In this document: one piece after another, positions 1 through 7,485 of the stretch | How positions within the stretch are numbered: the first letter of the stretch is position 1 | Layout of the letters: each line of letters begins with the position of its first letter | From: ANME-2 cluster archaeon | GTDB lineage: Archaea > Halobacteriota > Methanosarcinia > Methanosarcinales > Methanocomedenaceae | Assembly: GCA_014237145.1 (NCBI GenBank) | Contig: JAAXOC010000073.1 | Coordinates: 1 to 42,483 of the forward strand | Length of the DNA: 42,483 bases | Direction: 5' to 3' | Translations under genes and position numbers: made by a program | The notes under the pieces: generated by a model | Seen by the model: only the letters and a program-made list of their open reading frames with translations | Told to the model about the DNA's origin: nothing | Database searches by the model: none

Positions 1-1078
1 CAATAACACTAAAACCCGATTTAGTAGCCGCATCGATGAGTTCAACTGTCCCAAGAGTGAAAAGCTCCCTTTCGAACACTCCAGCCGGGCCGTTCATAAT
101 TACTGTTCCCGCGTTCCTGATCTCTTTTGAGAATTTCACAATAGTCTCCAGCCCGATATCCAGGATAGGCAGATCAGGATGATGCTTCTTATTCAGGATA
201 TCGATCGACTCTTCCACCCTCACCCCATTCTTATCCAGTGCAACATCAACAGGAAGACCGATCCTATCACTGTACTTTTCAAGCAGCTTCCTGCCAAACT
301 CTATCTGGTCGCCATATCCCTGTGACTGAATGAATTCCACATTAGGTTTGCCAATATTAACACCCTTAGCTGCCAGGAGGATATTTGCCACTACACCAGT
401 TAGCAGTACCCTGTCAGCCTTTTCATTTTCCAGCACATATTCAGTGACCTTCAATGAATCATCCACCTTAGCACCACCCAGCACATAAACACATTTTCCA
501 CGACCGAGATCACAACTGCGGCTTAACGATGTTATCTCCTTTTCCATCAACCTGCCCGCTATACCGGGAAGTACATTAGTAAATCCCATTATGGACAGGT
601 GTGAGCGATGGGAGACCGCAAAGGCATCGTTTAAGTAAAAATCTGCCAGAGGATACAGGCGCTGCACCATATGGGACCGGGCATGTTCCTCTGTAGTACG
701 TTTCAGGCTTTCCTCTGAAAAGAACCTGACATTCTCCAGCATCAGGATATCACCGCTCTTAAGTTTCCTGATCATTTTGACAGCTTTGGAACCGAAAATA
801 TCATCCACATAGGTAATATCCTTGCCAATCAGATCTGACAGGCACCGGGCATGGGGCTCCATTGTAGTAAAATCGCTTTTTCCGGGCCGGCTCTGGTGGC
901 TCATAAGCACCAATTTCGAATCATCCAGTTCTTTAAGTGTAGACAGCGAACCCTTGAACCTTTTATCATCCAGGATCTCATTTCCAGGGCTCATGGGTGA
1001 ATTCAGGTCCAGCCTGCAAAGAATCGTTTTTCCTGAAAGGTCAAAATTATCAATAGTAAGGTAATCCTTTTCTGGCAA
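1..1078 (-). CDS. pgk: Phosphoglycerate kinase, partial (C-terminus beyond left edge)
   Basis: ATP-dependent interconversion of 3-phosphoglycerate and 1,3-bisphosphoglycerate in cytoplasmic glycolysis/gluconeogenesis. About 359 codons are visible; archaeal PGKs have about 400-415, so the C-terminal part lies outside the window. Seen in the translation: an N-terminal CRLDLNSP (the RxDxNxP substrate-binding motif), an SHQSRP segment, a LENVRFF segment, NDAFAVSHR (family NDAFGTAHR), a VLGGAKVDDS stretch, and MNGPAGVFE near the edge (nucleotide-binding region). The start is read as TTG at 1078 because GAGGT lies 7 nt upstream and the RxDxNxP motif then falls about 20 residues in. It diverges from argB. 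A TATA-like stretch lies around 1112-1122. Confidence 0.93.
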   Translation of the reverse strand, partial: MPEKDYLTIDNFDLSGKTILCRLDLNSPMSPGNEILDDKRFKGSLSTLKELDDSKLVLMSHQSRPGKSDFTTMEPHARCLSDLIGKDITYVDDIFGSKAVKMIRKLKSGDILMLENVRFFSEESLKRTTEEHARSHMVQRLYPLADFYLNDAFAVSHRSHLSIMGFTNVLPGIAGRLMEKEITSLSRSCDLGRGKCVYVLGGAKVDDSLKVTEYVLENEKADRVLLTGVVANILLAAKGVNIGKPNVEFIQSQGYGDQIEFGRKLLEKYSDRIGLPVDVALDKNGVRVEESIDILNKKHHPDLPILDIGLETIVKFSKEIRNAGTVIMNGPAGVFERELFTLGTVELIDAATKSGFSVI

Positions 1079-1221
1079 ATACTATACCTCGATTGTTGAT
1101 ACCATATATCGAATTATAAATTATAAAGGATAGTAGTTTAAACTTTCGATGCCATGGAAAAAAGTTATATATTGAATATGTACAATCCACCCGCAATCCA
1201 AGAAAATGTAATATAATGGTA

Positions 1222-1284
1222 TGTTGAGCGGAGTAAGGGGAGAGGGGGTGGGAGTTAGGGGAAAATAACCTTAACCGCTCAACA
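1222..1284. promoter_or_regulatory. Inverted repeat enclosing a G-quadruplex motif in the pgk/argB divergent promoter region
   Basis: TGTTGAGCGG (1222-1231) and CCGCTCAACA (1275-1284) are perfect 10-bp arms, continued inward by TAAGG (1234-1238) and CCTTA (1269-1273). The loop carries four G runs on the plus strand (1237-1240, 1244-1248, 1250-1252, 1257-1260) with short linkers, which fits the G3+N1-7 quadruplex rule. A TATA-like TTTATATATC follows at about 1289-1298. The rest of the 346-bp gap (1079-1424) holds TATA-like stretches near 1115, 1164 and 1370 and no ORF I believe. The role could be regulatory or a small structured RNA; this is inference. Confidence 0.55.
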
Positions 1285-1424
1285 ATAATTTATATATCTT
1301 ACATAGTATAAAAATGTTGTGATTAATATACTTCGATAAAATCGAACAGTATATGTTTTACTATTAAAACCTTTATATGTCACCACCACATATAAAACCT
1401 GGAAGACCAGGAGTGTCCACAACT

Positions 1425-2306
1425 ATGAACATAAACCGTGAGCAGGTATTGATAGAAGCCCTTCCGTATATTAGAGAGTTCCATGACTCCATCATGATAA
1501 TAAAAGTAGGTGGACACGCCATGGTCGACCCAACCATCATGGCAGATATAGTCCAGGATGTGGTACTCCTGCGTTATGTAGGCATCCATCCCGTGCTCGT
1601 ACACGGGGGCGGTCCCGAGATTACCCAAAAAATGGAAATGATGGGGAAAAAAAGCGAGTTTGTGGCAGGACTGCGCATCACAGATGATGAGACACTGGAG
1701 ATTGCACGCATGGTGTTAGTTGGCAATATCAATACCAGGATCGTATCCCTGATAGGCACCTATGGTGGTAAAGGGCTGGGACTCTCAGGTAAGGACGGCC
1801 AGCTTATCATGGCAAAGAAAAAAGGCATCCAGCGCGTCACCTTTGAAGGCAGGGAGCATGAGGTAGACCTGGGGTGGGTTGGAGATGTAGAGGTCATCAA
1901 TCCCGAGATACTCATGATAGCAGCCGGAAAGGACTACATACCGGTTGTGGCACCCATAGCAGTGGATGATAAGGGTAACAGCCTGAATATCAATGCCGAT
2001 ACTGTTGCCGGAGACATTGCTGCAGCCTTGAAGGCTAAAAAACTCTTACTCATGACCGACGTACCCGGAGTATTGGGCAACCCGGATGATGCCGCCAGTC
2101 GCATATCCCGCATCCGGCTGGACCGGATTGAGGACATGATCGAGGAAGGCACTATTGCCGGTGGTATGATACCAAAGATACGCTCGGCAGCAGTTGCGGT
2201 AGAACAGGGTGTTGAAAAAGTTCATATCATTGACGGTAGCAAGTCCCACAGCATCCTGCTGGAACTGTTTACCGATTCTGGTATCGGGACCATGATATAT
2301 AGTTAG
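1425..2306 (+). CDS. argB: Acetylglutamate kinase
   Basis: Phosphorylates N-acetyl-L-glutamate, the second step of the acetylated arginine route, in the cytoplasm. The amino-acid kinase fold is clear: IIKVGGHAM near the N-terminus (phosphate-binding Lys and Gly-rich loop), LVHGGGPEI (acetylglutamate site), NINADTVAG and TDVPGV in the middle, and GGMIPKI towards the C-terminus (nucleotide site). From the ATG at 1425 the protein has 293 residues, the usual length. An in-frame ATG at 1377 would add 16 residues that do not look like the family; a GTG at 1413 is a third option. AGGAG at 1409-1413 fits the 1425 start with a rather long spacer. It is transcribed away from pgk and is not visibly in an operon. 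Confidence 0.93.
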   Translation: MNINREQVLIEALPYIREFHDSIMIIKVGGHAMVDPTIMADIVQDVVLLRYVGIHPVLVHGGGPEITQKMEMMGKKSEFVAGLRITDDETLEIARMVLVGNINTRIVSLIGTYGGKGLGLSGKDGQLIMAKKKGIQRVTFEGREHEVDLGWVGDVEVINPEILMIAAGKDYIPVVAPIAVDDKGNSLNINADTVAGDIAAALKAKKLLLMTDVPGVLGNPDDAASRISRIRLDRIEDMIEEGTIAGGMIPKIRSAAVAVEQGVEKVHIIDGSKSHSILLELFTDSGIGTMIYS

Positions 2307-2359
2307 TATTGATGCCTTTTCCAGGATACCAGCACTTCCGAACAGCCCTATTATCTATT

Positions 2360-2379
2360 TAGTATCTTGTAAGATACTA
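2360..2379. promoter_or_regulatory. 20-bp palindrome, possible operator of the downstream MarR-type regulator
   Basis: TAGTATCTT-GT-AAGATACTA has two perfect 9-bp arms. It sits upstream of a TATA-like ATATATTTA (about 2389-2397) and 118 bp before the MarR gene. MarR proteins bind AT-rich palindromes of about this size, often in their own promoter. A second TATA-like site (TTTTTATAC, about 2457-2465) lies nearer the gene. It could instead be a weak argB terminator, but it is not GC-rich and has no T-tract directly after it. Confidence 0.4.
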
Positions 2380-2497
2380 ATTGAAGGAATATATTTAATG
2401 TTACTTTTTATTTTATTTGACTAATATTTCATTTTATGTACAATCCATAATGTGAATCTTTTTATACTTGAAATACCACTAAGTTGTCATATAATTT

Positions 2498-2932
2498 ATG
2501 GTGAATAGAATGACCACAGAAGAGAATACAACACGCATTATAGAGGTATTTAATAAAATTAGCAAGGTTTTTGCGTCTATGGAATGCTTTACTGGAGAAA
2601 TAAGTTTAAGTAAACCTGAACTTCTGACATTGGAATCTGTTTCTAAACAAAAAGAGCTTACAATGAGCAAACTGGCCAAGAATTTAGACATTGGGTTTAG
2701 CACAGCAACAAGCATAATTGACCGTTTGATTGAAAAAAAGCTGGTTGTTCGGGAAAGAAATCATGGCGATCGAAGAGTTGTAAAAGTATTATTATCAAAG
2801 GAGGGGACGAAAATTATATCATCATATCAAGAACAGAAAATAATATTTTTCAAGAAGATGATTGAATTCCTCACTGAAGACGAACAGGAAAGCTTTATTT
2901 TAGTTTTGGAAAAAATCGCAAATAAAATGTAA
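2498..2932 (+). CDS. MarR-family winged-helix transcriptional regulator
   Basis: 144 residues, the usual MarR length. The middle shows the winged-helix layout: LTMSKLAKNLDIGFSTATSII (helix-turn-helix and recognition helix, about residues 52-72), then DRLIEKKLVVRERN and DRRVVKVLLSKEG (the wing with the family's DRR-type turn). Predicted helices at both ends would form the dimer interface. The start at 2498 has no clear Shine-Dalgarno; an internal ATG at 2510 is possible. The TATA-like stretch around 2460 would give a nearly leaderless mRNA. The epimerase gene follows after 20 bp, so the two are likely co-transcribed. The gene is visibly more AT-rich than argB. Its ligand cannot be told from the sequence. 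Confidence 0.85.
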   Translation: MVNRMTTEENTTRIIEVFNKISKVFASMECFTGEISLSKPELLTLESVSKQKELTMSKLAKNLDIGFSTATSIIDRLIEKKLVVRERNHGDRRVVKVLLSKEGTKIISSYQEQKIIFFKKMIEFLTEDEQESFILVLEKIANKM

Positions 2933-2952
2933 AAAGAAGATGAAAACCAAAT

Positions 2953-3978
2953 ATGAAACAAAAAACAGTATTGATAACGGGAGCTACTGGATTTATCGGA
3001 AGTCATTTAGCTAAAAAACTTGTTGAAAAAGGAGAAAAAATAAGATGCCTTGTTAGAACTTCAAGTCCCAAAATTGCCGTAGATTATCTGAACAAGTTGG
3101 ATGTTGAATTAGTCTATGGAGATTTGCTGGACTATGAATCTCTCAGAAAGGCTGTAGATGGTGTTGATACCATATTTCATTTAGGTGGTGGTGGAAGAGT
3201 AGGAATGAGTAAAGCGATATGCAACAAAATAAATGTTAATGGCACAGGAAATATACTTGAGGCCTGCATTGAAAGCGGAAAAGTCAAAAGATTTGTACAT
3301 TTAAGCAGTTGTGCGGTTATGGGACATGTATCCGGTGGTGCTGTAGATGAGACATATCCTTACAATCCAAACAATATTGAATATTCCCGTGCAAAAACAA
3401 AATCTGAGAAGCTTGTATTGTCTTATTCAAACAAAATAGATATTGTTGTTGTAAGGTTTCCCGGTGTTTATGGAATTCCACTTATTAAAGGTGATGCTGA
3501 TTACATACAGGGTGTGACTCCTGCGCTTATGATATTTTCTGCAGTAAAAAAAGGAGAGTGGATGTATGTAGGCAACGGGAAAAATCAGGTGCATATGTTT
3601 TATGTGGATGATGCCGTCAAAGGCCTGATTCTCGCTACTGATAAAGGAAAGTCTGGAGACATATATATCATTGGCGATAACACTTCAGTTAAAATGACAG
3701 AATTGGTGGATACTGTCGCAGATATACTCAAAGTCCCGGCTCCCAAAAAACATATACCTGTTTTTGTTGCCCGTTTCTTTGCAGCATTATTTGAACTTAA
3801 AGCCTCTGTTTTTGGAGGAACTCCAAAAATGTCAGGAGAAATGGTAACAGGCTTTATTTCAAATATGTCATTTAGCATTGCAAAAGCTAAGCGTGATTTA
3901 GAATATGAACCAAAAGTCGGTCTGGAAGAAGGAATGAGAAAAACTATTGAATGGTACGAAAAGAATGAATATGTATAG
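2953..3978 (+). CDS. NAD(P)-dependent epimerase/dehydratase (extended SDR family)
   Basis: 341 residues. TGATGFIGSHL at residues 9-19 is the TGxxGxxG nucleotide-binding motif of extended short-chain dehydrogenases. GDLLD, HLSSCAVMG (catalytic Ser region) and YSRAK (catalytic YxxxK, about residue 145) follow in the expected order. The overall pattern, including the RFPGVYG segment, recalls dihydroflavonol reductase/3-beta-hydroxysteroid dehydrogenase-like SDRs that act on steroid, terpenoid or sugar-nucleotide substrates; the actual substrate is unknown. It lies 20 bp downstream of the MarR gene and is as AT-rich, so the pair probably forms a regulated operon. The MITE begins 22 bp past its stop codon. 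Confidence 0.85.
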   Translation: MKQKTVLITGATGFIGSHLAKKLVEKGEKIRCLVRTSSPKIAVDYLNKLDVELVYGDLLDYESLRKAVDGVDTIFHLGGGGRVGMSKAICNKINVNGTGNILEACIESGKVKRFVHLSSCAVMGHVSGGAVDETYPYNPNNIEYSRAKTKSEKLVLSYSNKIDIVVVRFPGVYGIPLIKGDADYIQGVTPALMIFSAVKKGEWMYVGNGKNQVHMFYVDDAVKGLILATDKGKSGDIYIIGDNTSVKMTELVDTVADILKVPAPKKHIPVFVARFFAALFELKASVFGGTPKMSGEMVTGFISNMSFSIAKAKRDLEYEPKVGLEEGMRKTIEWYEKNEYV

Positions 3979-4000
3979 ATATGCAAATCAATATGTAAAA

Positions 4001-4141
4001 GAGATTGTCGGAAAAGCCTTGTTTTTCAATATTTCAGCTTTACGGTCTAAACTCGACATGGCGCTGCATGATGATTTAGTTGGAATAATAATTTTGAAAG
4101 TTTCAATTTAAGCGCTTTTTAGGTACTTTTCCGACAGTCTC
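4001..4141 (+). mobile_element. MITE copy 1 (141 bp)
   Basis: Non-coding element with 16-bp terminal inverted repeats: GAGATTGTCGGAAAAG on the left and, on the opposite strand at the right end, GAGACTGTCGGAAAAG (one mismatch). It is flanked by a direct 5-bp target duplication TAAAA (3996-4000 and 4142-4146). By my base-by-base reading it is identical to the reverse complement of 25432-25572. It contains no ORF of transposase size, so it must be moved by an enzyme encoded elsewhere. It sits between the epimerase and the hydrolase gene and interrupts neither. Confidence 0.9.
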
Positions 4142-4182
4142 TAAAAAAGTAATATGAACACACAAGATAAAATTTTAAAATT

Positions 4183-4926
4183 ATGAAAAATAATAAGGTG
4201 GTGGAAAAACTTATAAATATCACAAACATTGGACATTCAACATTTTTAATAGAATATGGTGAATTTAATATACTTACAGATCCCTTTTTCTCATCAAGCT
4301 TTTCAGGTTTGAAAAGAAAAATACTGCCAGCAATATCTGTTGAAAAACTACCTCGAATTGATTTGATATTAATTTCACATACGCATCTGGATCATTGCGA
4401 TTATGATGCCTTAAATAAAATTGATAAATCCAGTATAGTTATAATGCCTAAAAAGACTTCTTCAAAAGTCAGAAAAATGGGATTTAATATTGTTGAACTT
4501 GATTGCTGGGAATCTAATAATATCCAACAACATAAAATAACTGCTGTTCCCGCCAAACATCAAGGCAAATGTGTTGGATTTATTATAGAAGGAAGTAAGA
4601 CTATCTATTTTGCTGGTGATACTTTTTTTATTCCTTCCATGACTGAAATCGGTAATAAATATAAACTTGATGTAGCATTTTTACCTATTGGGGGAAACAG
4701 ATTTTTTGGCTTTAAAATGGTAATGGACCCAAAAGATGCAGCACTCGCAACAGAAGAAGTTAAATCAAAGATTGTAATACCTATTCATTTTGGAACATTT
4801 GGGAAAATTCCGATGATGTTTAGCATGAATGGAACTACCCATAATTTTTTAAAATATGTGGGAAATAATAAAATCCAAACGTCTATAAAAATACCAAATA
4901 TTGGAGAAACTTATGGTTTAGTTTGA
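4183..4926 (+). CDS. Metallo-beta-lactamase-fold hydrolase (UlaG-like)
   Basis: 247 residues. The N-terminus has GHSTFLIEYG followed by LTDPFF, as in UlaG/YtnP-type members, then SHTHLDHCD (the HxHxDH metal motif, about residues 65-73), a later FAGDTFF (metal-bridging Asp) and PIHFGTF near the C-terminus (last metal His). A cytoplasmic two-metal hydrolase is therefore likely; the substrate (lactone, phosphodiester or N-acyl phospholipid have all been seen in relatives) cannot be decided. No signal peptide and no clear Shine-Dalgarno. AT content matches the MarR and epimerase genes upstream. Two tiny overlapping reading frames follow (4927-4998 and 4995-5057) that I regard as remnants or leader sequence. 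Confidence 0.83.
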   Translation: MKNNKVVEKLINITNIGHSTFLIEYGEFNILTDPFFSSSFSGLKRKILPAISVEKLPRIDLILISHTHLDHCDYDALNKIDKSSIVIMPKKTSSKVRKMGFNIVELDCWESNNIQQHKITAVPAKHQGKCVGFIIEGSKTIYFAGDTFFIPSMTEIGNKYKLDVAFLPIGGNRFFGFKMVMDPKDAALATEEVKSKIVIPIHFGTFGKIPMMFSMNGTTHNFLKYVGNNKIQTSIKIPNIGETYGLV

Positions 4927-5053
4927 ATGGATATGAAAAATAAAAATATTAAATTGACATGCCTTGATAATACTTTGGATATAGGGGTAGTAATATGAAA
5001 AGCAAAATTTTAGAACATAAAATACTGATAATTCAACCGAAGGTGAACCAACC

Positions 5054-7429
5054 ATAAAGGACACATTTCGAAAATTAGGCATTTTCATCGAAGACAACAC
5101 CTTACCAATTGTCCTGTTAGCAATACTGCTCATAGTGATTTCAATACACGGCGCACAGAACATCGAAATGGAATCGGGTACAGAAACCTTTGTAGAAAAA
5201 ACTTCAAAACTGTACCAGGACTATGACCACCTCTACCTGAGAATTTTTGCAACCGAATCAATAGCCGTACTTGTCGAGGGCGGGGACGTAACAAGACCTG
5301 AGTTGCTAAAAGCTATTGACAGGCTTCAACAGCAAGTAAAGAACATACCAGGGGTGGTGGGGACTGCCAGTGCGGCATCTGTTATCAAGGATACTAACTA
5401 CCAGATGACAGGACAGCACATAATACCGGACAACCAGGGTGAGATACAATCCATCATAGCAAACCGGTCATCTGACATCGGCATGCTCCTCCCTGACGAT
5501 ACCCATACCATAGTATGGGTGGAGATGGCAGGTGACTCCACCGATAACGAAAGGATCGAGATACTGCGCGAGACCGAAATAGCAGCTGGACAATCGGGTT
5601 TTCCGCCTGCATATGGTGTCATTGTGACAGGAGACCCGGCGTTCTCGATTGCAATGAATAATGAGATGACAACAAGCATGGTTCCTTTGCTGATGATATC
5701 GGCATTGCTCATGCTAGTAGTGCTGTACCTGGCATTCAGGCATGTCCGCTGGAAACTCCTGCCCCTCCCCATTGTACTTCTTGGTATCATCTACACCTTT
5801 GGAGCCATGGGATATCTGAAAATCCCCCTTAGCATGGTCTCCATGTCAGCATTTCCGATTTTGATAGGCCTTGGCATAGATTACGCCATCCAGTTCCATA
5901 ACCGGATAGAAGAAGAACTGGAACGGGGCGAGGATGAAGCACAGGCTGTTATCGAGACTATCAAACACACCGGTCCGGCAGTGCTTATCGCGGTTACGAT
6001 TACAGGACTTGGCTTCTTTTCACTTTTCACCTCATCAGTCCCCATGATCCAGGATTTCGGGAAACTGCTGCTGATCGGTATAATCATGTGCTTTTTATCC
6101 TCACTGTTCCTGGGTGTGACTGTAATATACGGACTTGATACCCACATAAAAAAGAAAAATAACAAAAAAGGCGTCAATAATCACAATAGTAACTCCCCAA
6201 AATTAAAAAAACCATCACCAATTACAAGCTATGGTCCAAAGGAAAGCAAGATCGAACAATTCCTGAAAAAGACAACTGCCATTTCAATAAAACATCCCAT
6301 CCTTGTCCTTGGAATTGCAGGGCTGATGTGTTTTTCCGGCCTGTATGTAGACTCATTCGTCCCCATACAGACAGATGTGAAAACCTTTGTGCCCCAGGAT
6401 ATGCCCGCACTTATCGATTTAGCTCATCTGGGCGACATTATCGGTGGGACAGATGCCTTGAATATCATAATAAAGGTGGATGATTCTGCCGACCCCGAAG
6501 TACTCAGGTGGATGGATGAATTCAGTGAACATGAGGTTGAAAGAAGGGCGCATATATACGATGCATCAAGCATTGTACCCATTATTAAATCAATGAACGG
6601 GGGTACCATACCTGATAACAGCGCTGATATAGAACGATTGTACCAGCAGGTACCGCCTATGCAAAAGGACCGCTATGTTCACGGCAAGAATATGCTGCTG
6701 CTGAACTTTGGCATAGGAAATGCCGTCACTGATATAGGCCTAAAAGGTGTCAGGGAATTAACAGGTATAGTACGGGAGGATATTGCATGGATGTCCCCTC
6801 CGCCTGGAGTGGAAGTGACAATAACCGGGAATTCAGTGGTATTTACCACTGTGATATGGTCACTCACTTCAGGCCGGGTGGCAATGACCCTTACCGGGCT
6901 TATATTGGTGTTTGCAGGTTTACTTGTGATATACCGGGACTGGCTTAAGGCCATTACCCCTGTTGTCACCATGTTCATGGTAATCGGATGGGCGGGCGGT
7001 ATTATGTATTTCACTGGCCTGGAATATACACCCATGACCGCAACCCTGGGAGCACTGATCCTGGGAGTGGGTTCGGAATATGCCATACTGATGATGGAGA
7101 GGTACTATGAAGAAAAGGATAAAGGTGCAAACCCGGCTGAAGCAATGTGTGCTGCAAGTACCAAGATCGGAAAGGCCATATTCGCATCAGGCCTGACCAC
7201 CCTTGTTGGCTTTTCTGCACTTATAGCTTCGCCGTTTTCCATGAACAGCAACTTTGGTCTTGTGACAGTGATGGATGTGGCACTGGCACTACTTGCGACC
7301 TTTATGGTATTTCCTGCCGTTATCGTGAAGCTGGATGAGTGGAGGGAGAGGAAAAAAGTAATCCATACTAATAATACCAGGCAGAGGGATAGATTTATGT
7401 TCAATTCAACGGATGTGGATGGTCAATGA
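5054..7429 (+). CDS. RND superfamily exporter (MMPL / HAE3 type)
   Basis: Proton-driven exporter of the hydrophobe/amphiphile family in the cytoplasmic membrane. The protein is an internal duplication: an N-terminal helix (LPIVLLAILLIVIS), an extracytoplasmic domain, a bundle of about five helices with GLGIDYAIQFHNR (the TM4-like segment with the proton-relay Asp), a Lys/Asn-rich loop of about 40 residues, and then the second half with GVGSEYAILMMERY at the equivalent site. The frame opens well upstream of the first normal start codon (GTG at 5135, which would cut into the first helix). GGTGA at 5042-5046 is correctly spaced for an ATA at 5054, so I place the start there with caution. The stop overlaps the next gene as ATGA. 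Cargo is unknown; lipids or hopanoid-like molecules are exported by relatives. Confidence 0.85.
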   Translation: MKDTFRKLGIFIEDNTLPIVLLAILLIVISIHGAQNIEMESGTETFVEKTSKLYQDYDHLYLRIFATESIAVLVEGGDVTRPELLKAIDRLQQQVKNIPGVVGTASAASVIKDTNYQMTGQHIIPDNQGEIQSIIANRSSDIGMLLPDDTHTIVWVEMAGDSTDNERIEILRETEIAAGQSGFPPAYGVIVTGDPAFSIAMNNEMTTSMVPLLMISALLMLVVLYLAFRHVRWKLLPLPIVLLGIIYTFGAMGYLKIPLSMVSMSAFPILIGLGIDYAIQFHNRIEEELERGEDEAQAVIETIKHTGPAVLIAVTITGLGFFSLFTSSVPMIQDFGKLLLIGIIMCFLSSLFLGVTVIYGLDTHIKKKNNKKGVNNHNSNSPKLKKPSPITSYGPKESKIEQFLKKTTAISIKHPILVLGIAGLMCFSGLYVDSFVPIQTDVKTFVPQDMPALIDLAHLGDIIGGTDALNIIIKVDDSADPEVLRWMDEFSEHEVERRAHIYDASSIVPIIKSMNGGTIPDNSADIERLYQQVPPMQKDRYVHGKNMLLLNFGIGNAVTDIGLKGVRELTGIVREDIAWMSPPPGVEVTITGNSVVFTTVIWSLTSGRVAMTLTGLILVFAGLLVIYRDWLKAITPVVTMFMVIGWAGGIMYFTGLEYTPMTATLGALILGVGSEYAILMMERYYEEKDKGANPAEAMCAASTKIGKAIFASGLTTLVGFSALIASPFSMNSNFGLVTVMDVALALLATFMVFPAVIVKLDEWRERKKVIHTNNTRQRDRFMFNSTDVDGQ

Positions 7430-7485
7430 GTAGAGTACATGATCGTGCATGTATAATGAGTAAAGTACGTAATCGTGCATGTATA
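7426..7485 (+). repeat. Two tandem 30-bp units, each starting with ATG
   Basis: Units 7426-7455 and 7456-7485 are near-identical (three differences) and each begins ATGAGTA. They keep the reading frame of the following gene and would encode MSRVHDRACI and MSKVRNRACI just ahead of a third ATG at 7486, where a good signal peptide begins. The result is three in-frame start codons spaced 30 nt apart. Confidence 0.85.

Noticed and set aside
4995-5057. 20-codon ORF before the exporter
   Set aside because: It overlaps the end of another tiny frame, has no family features, and ends at the exporter's ribosome site; more likely leader or remnant.
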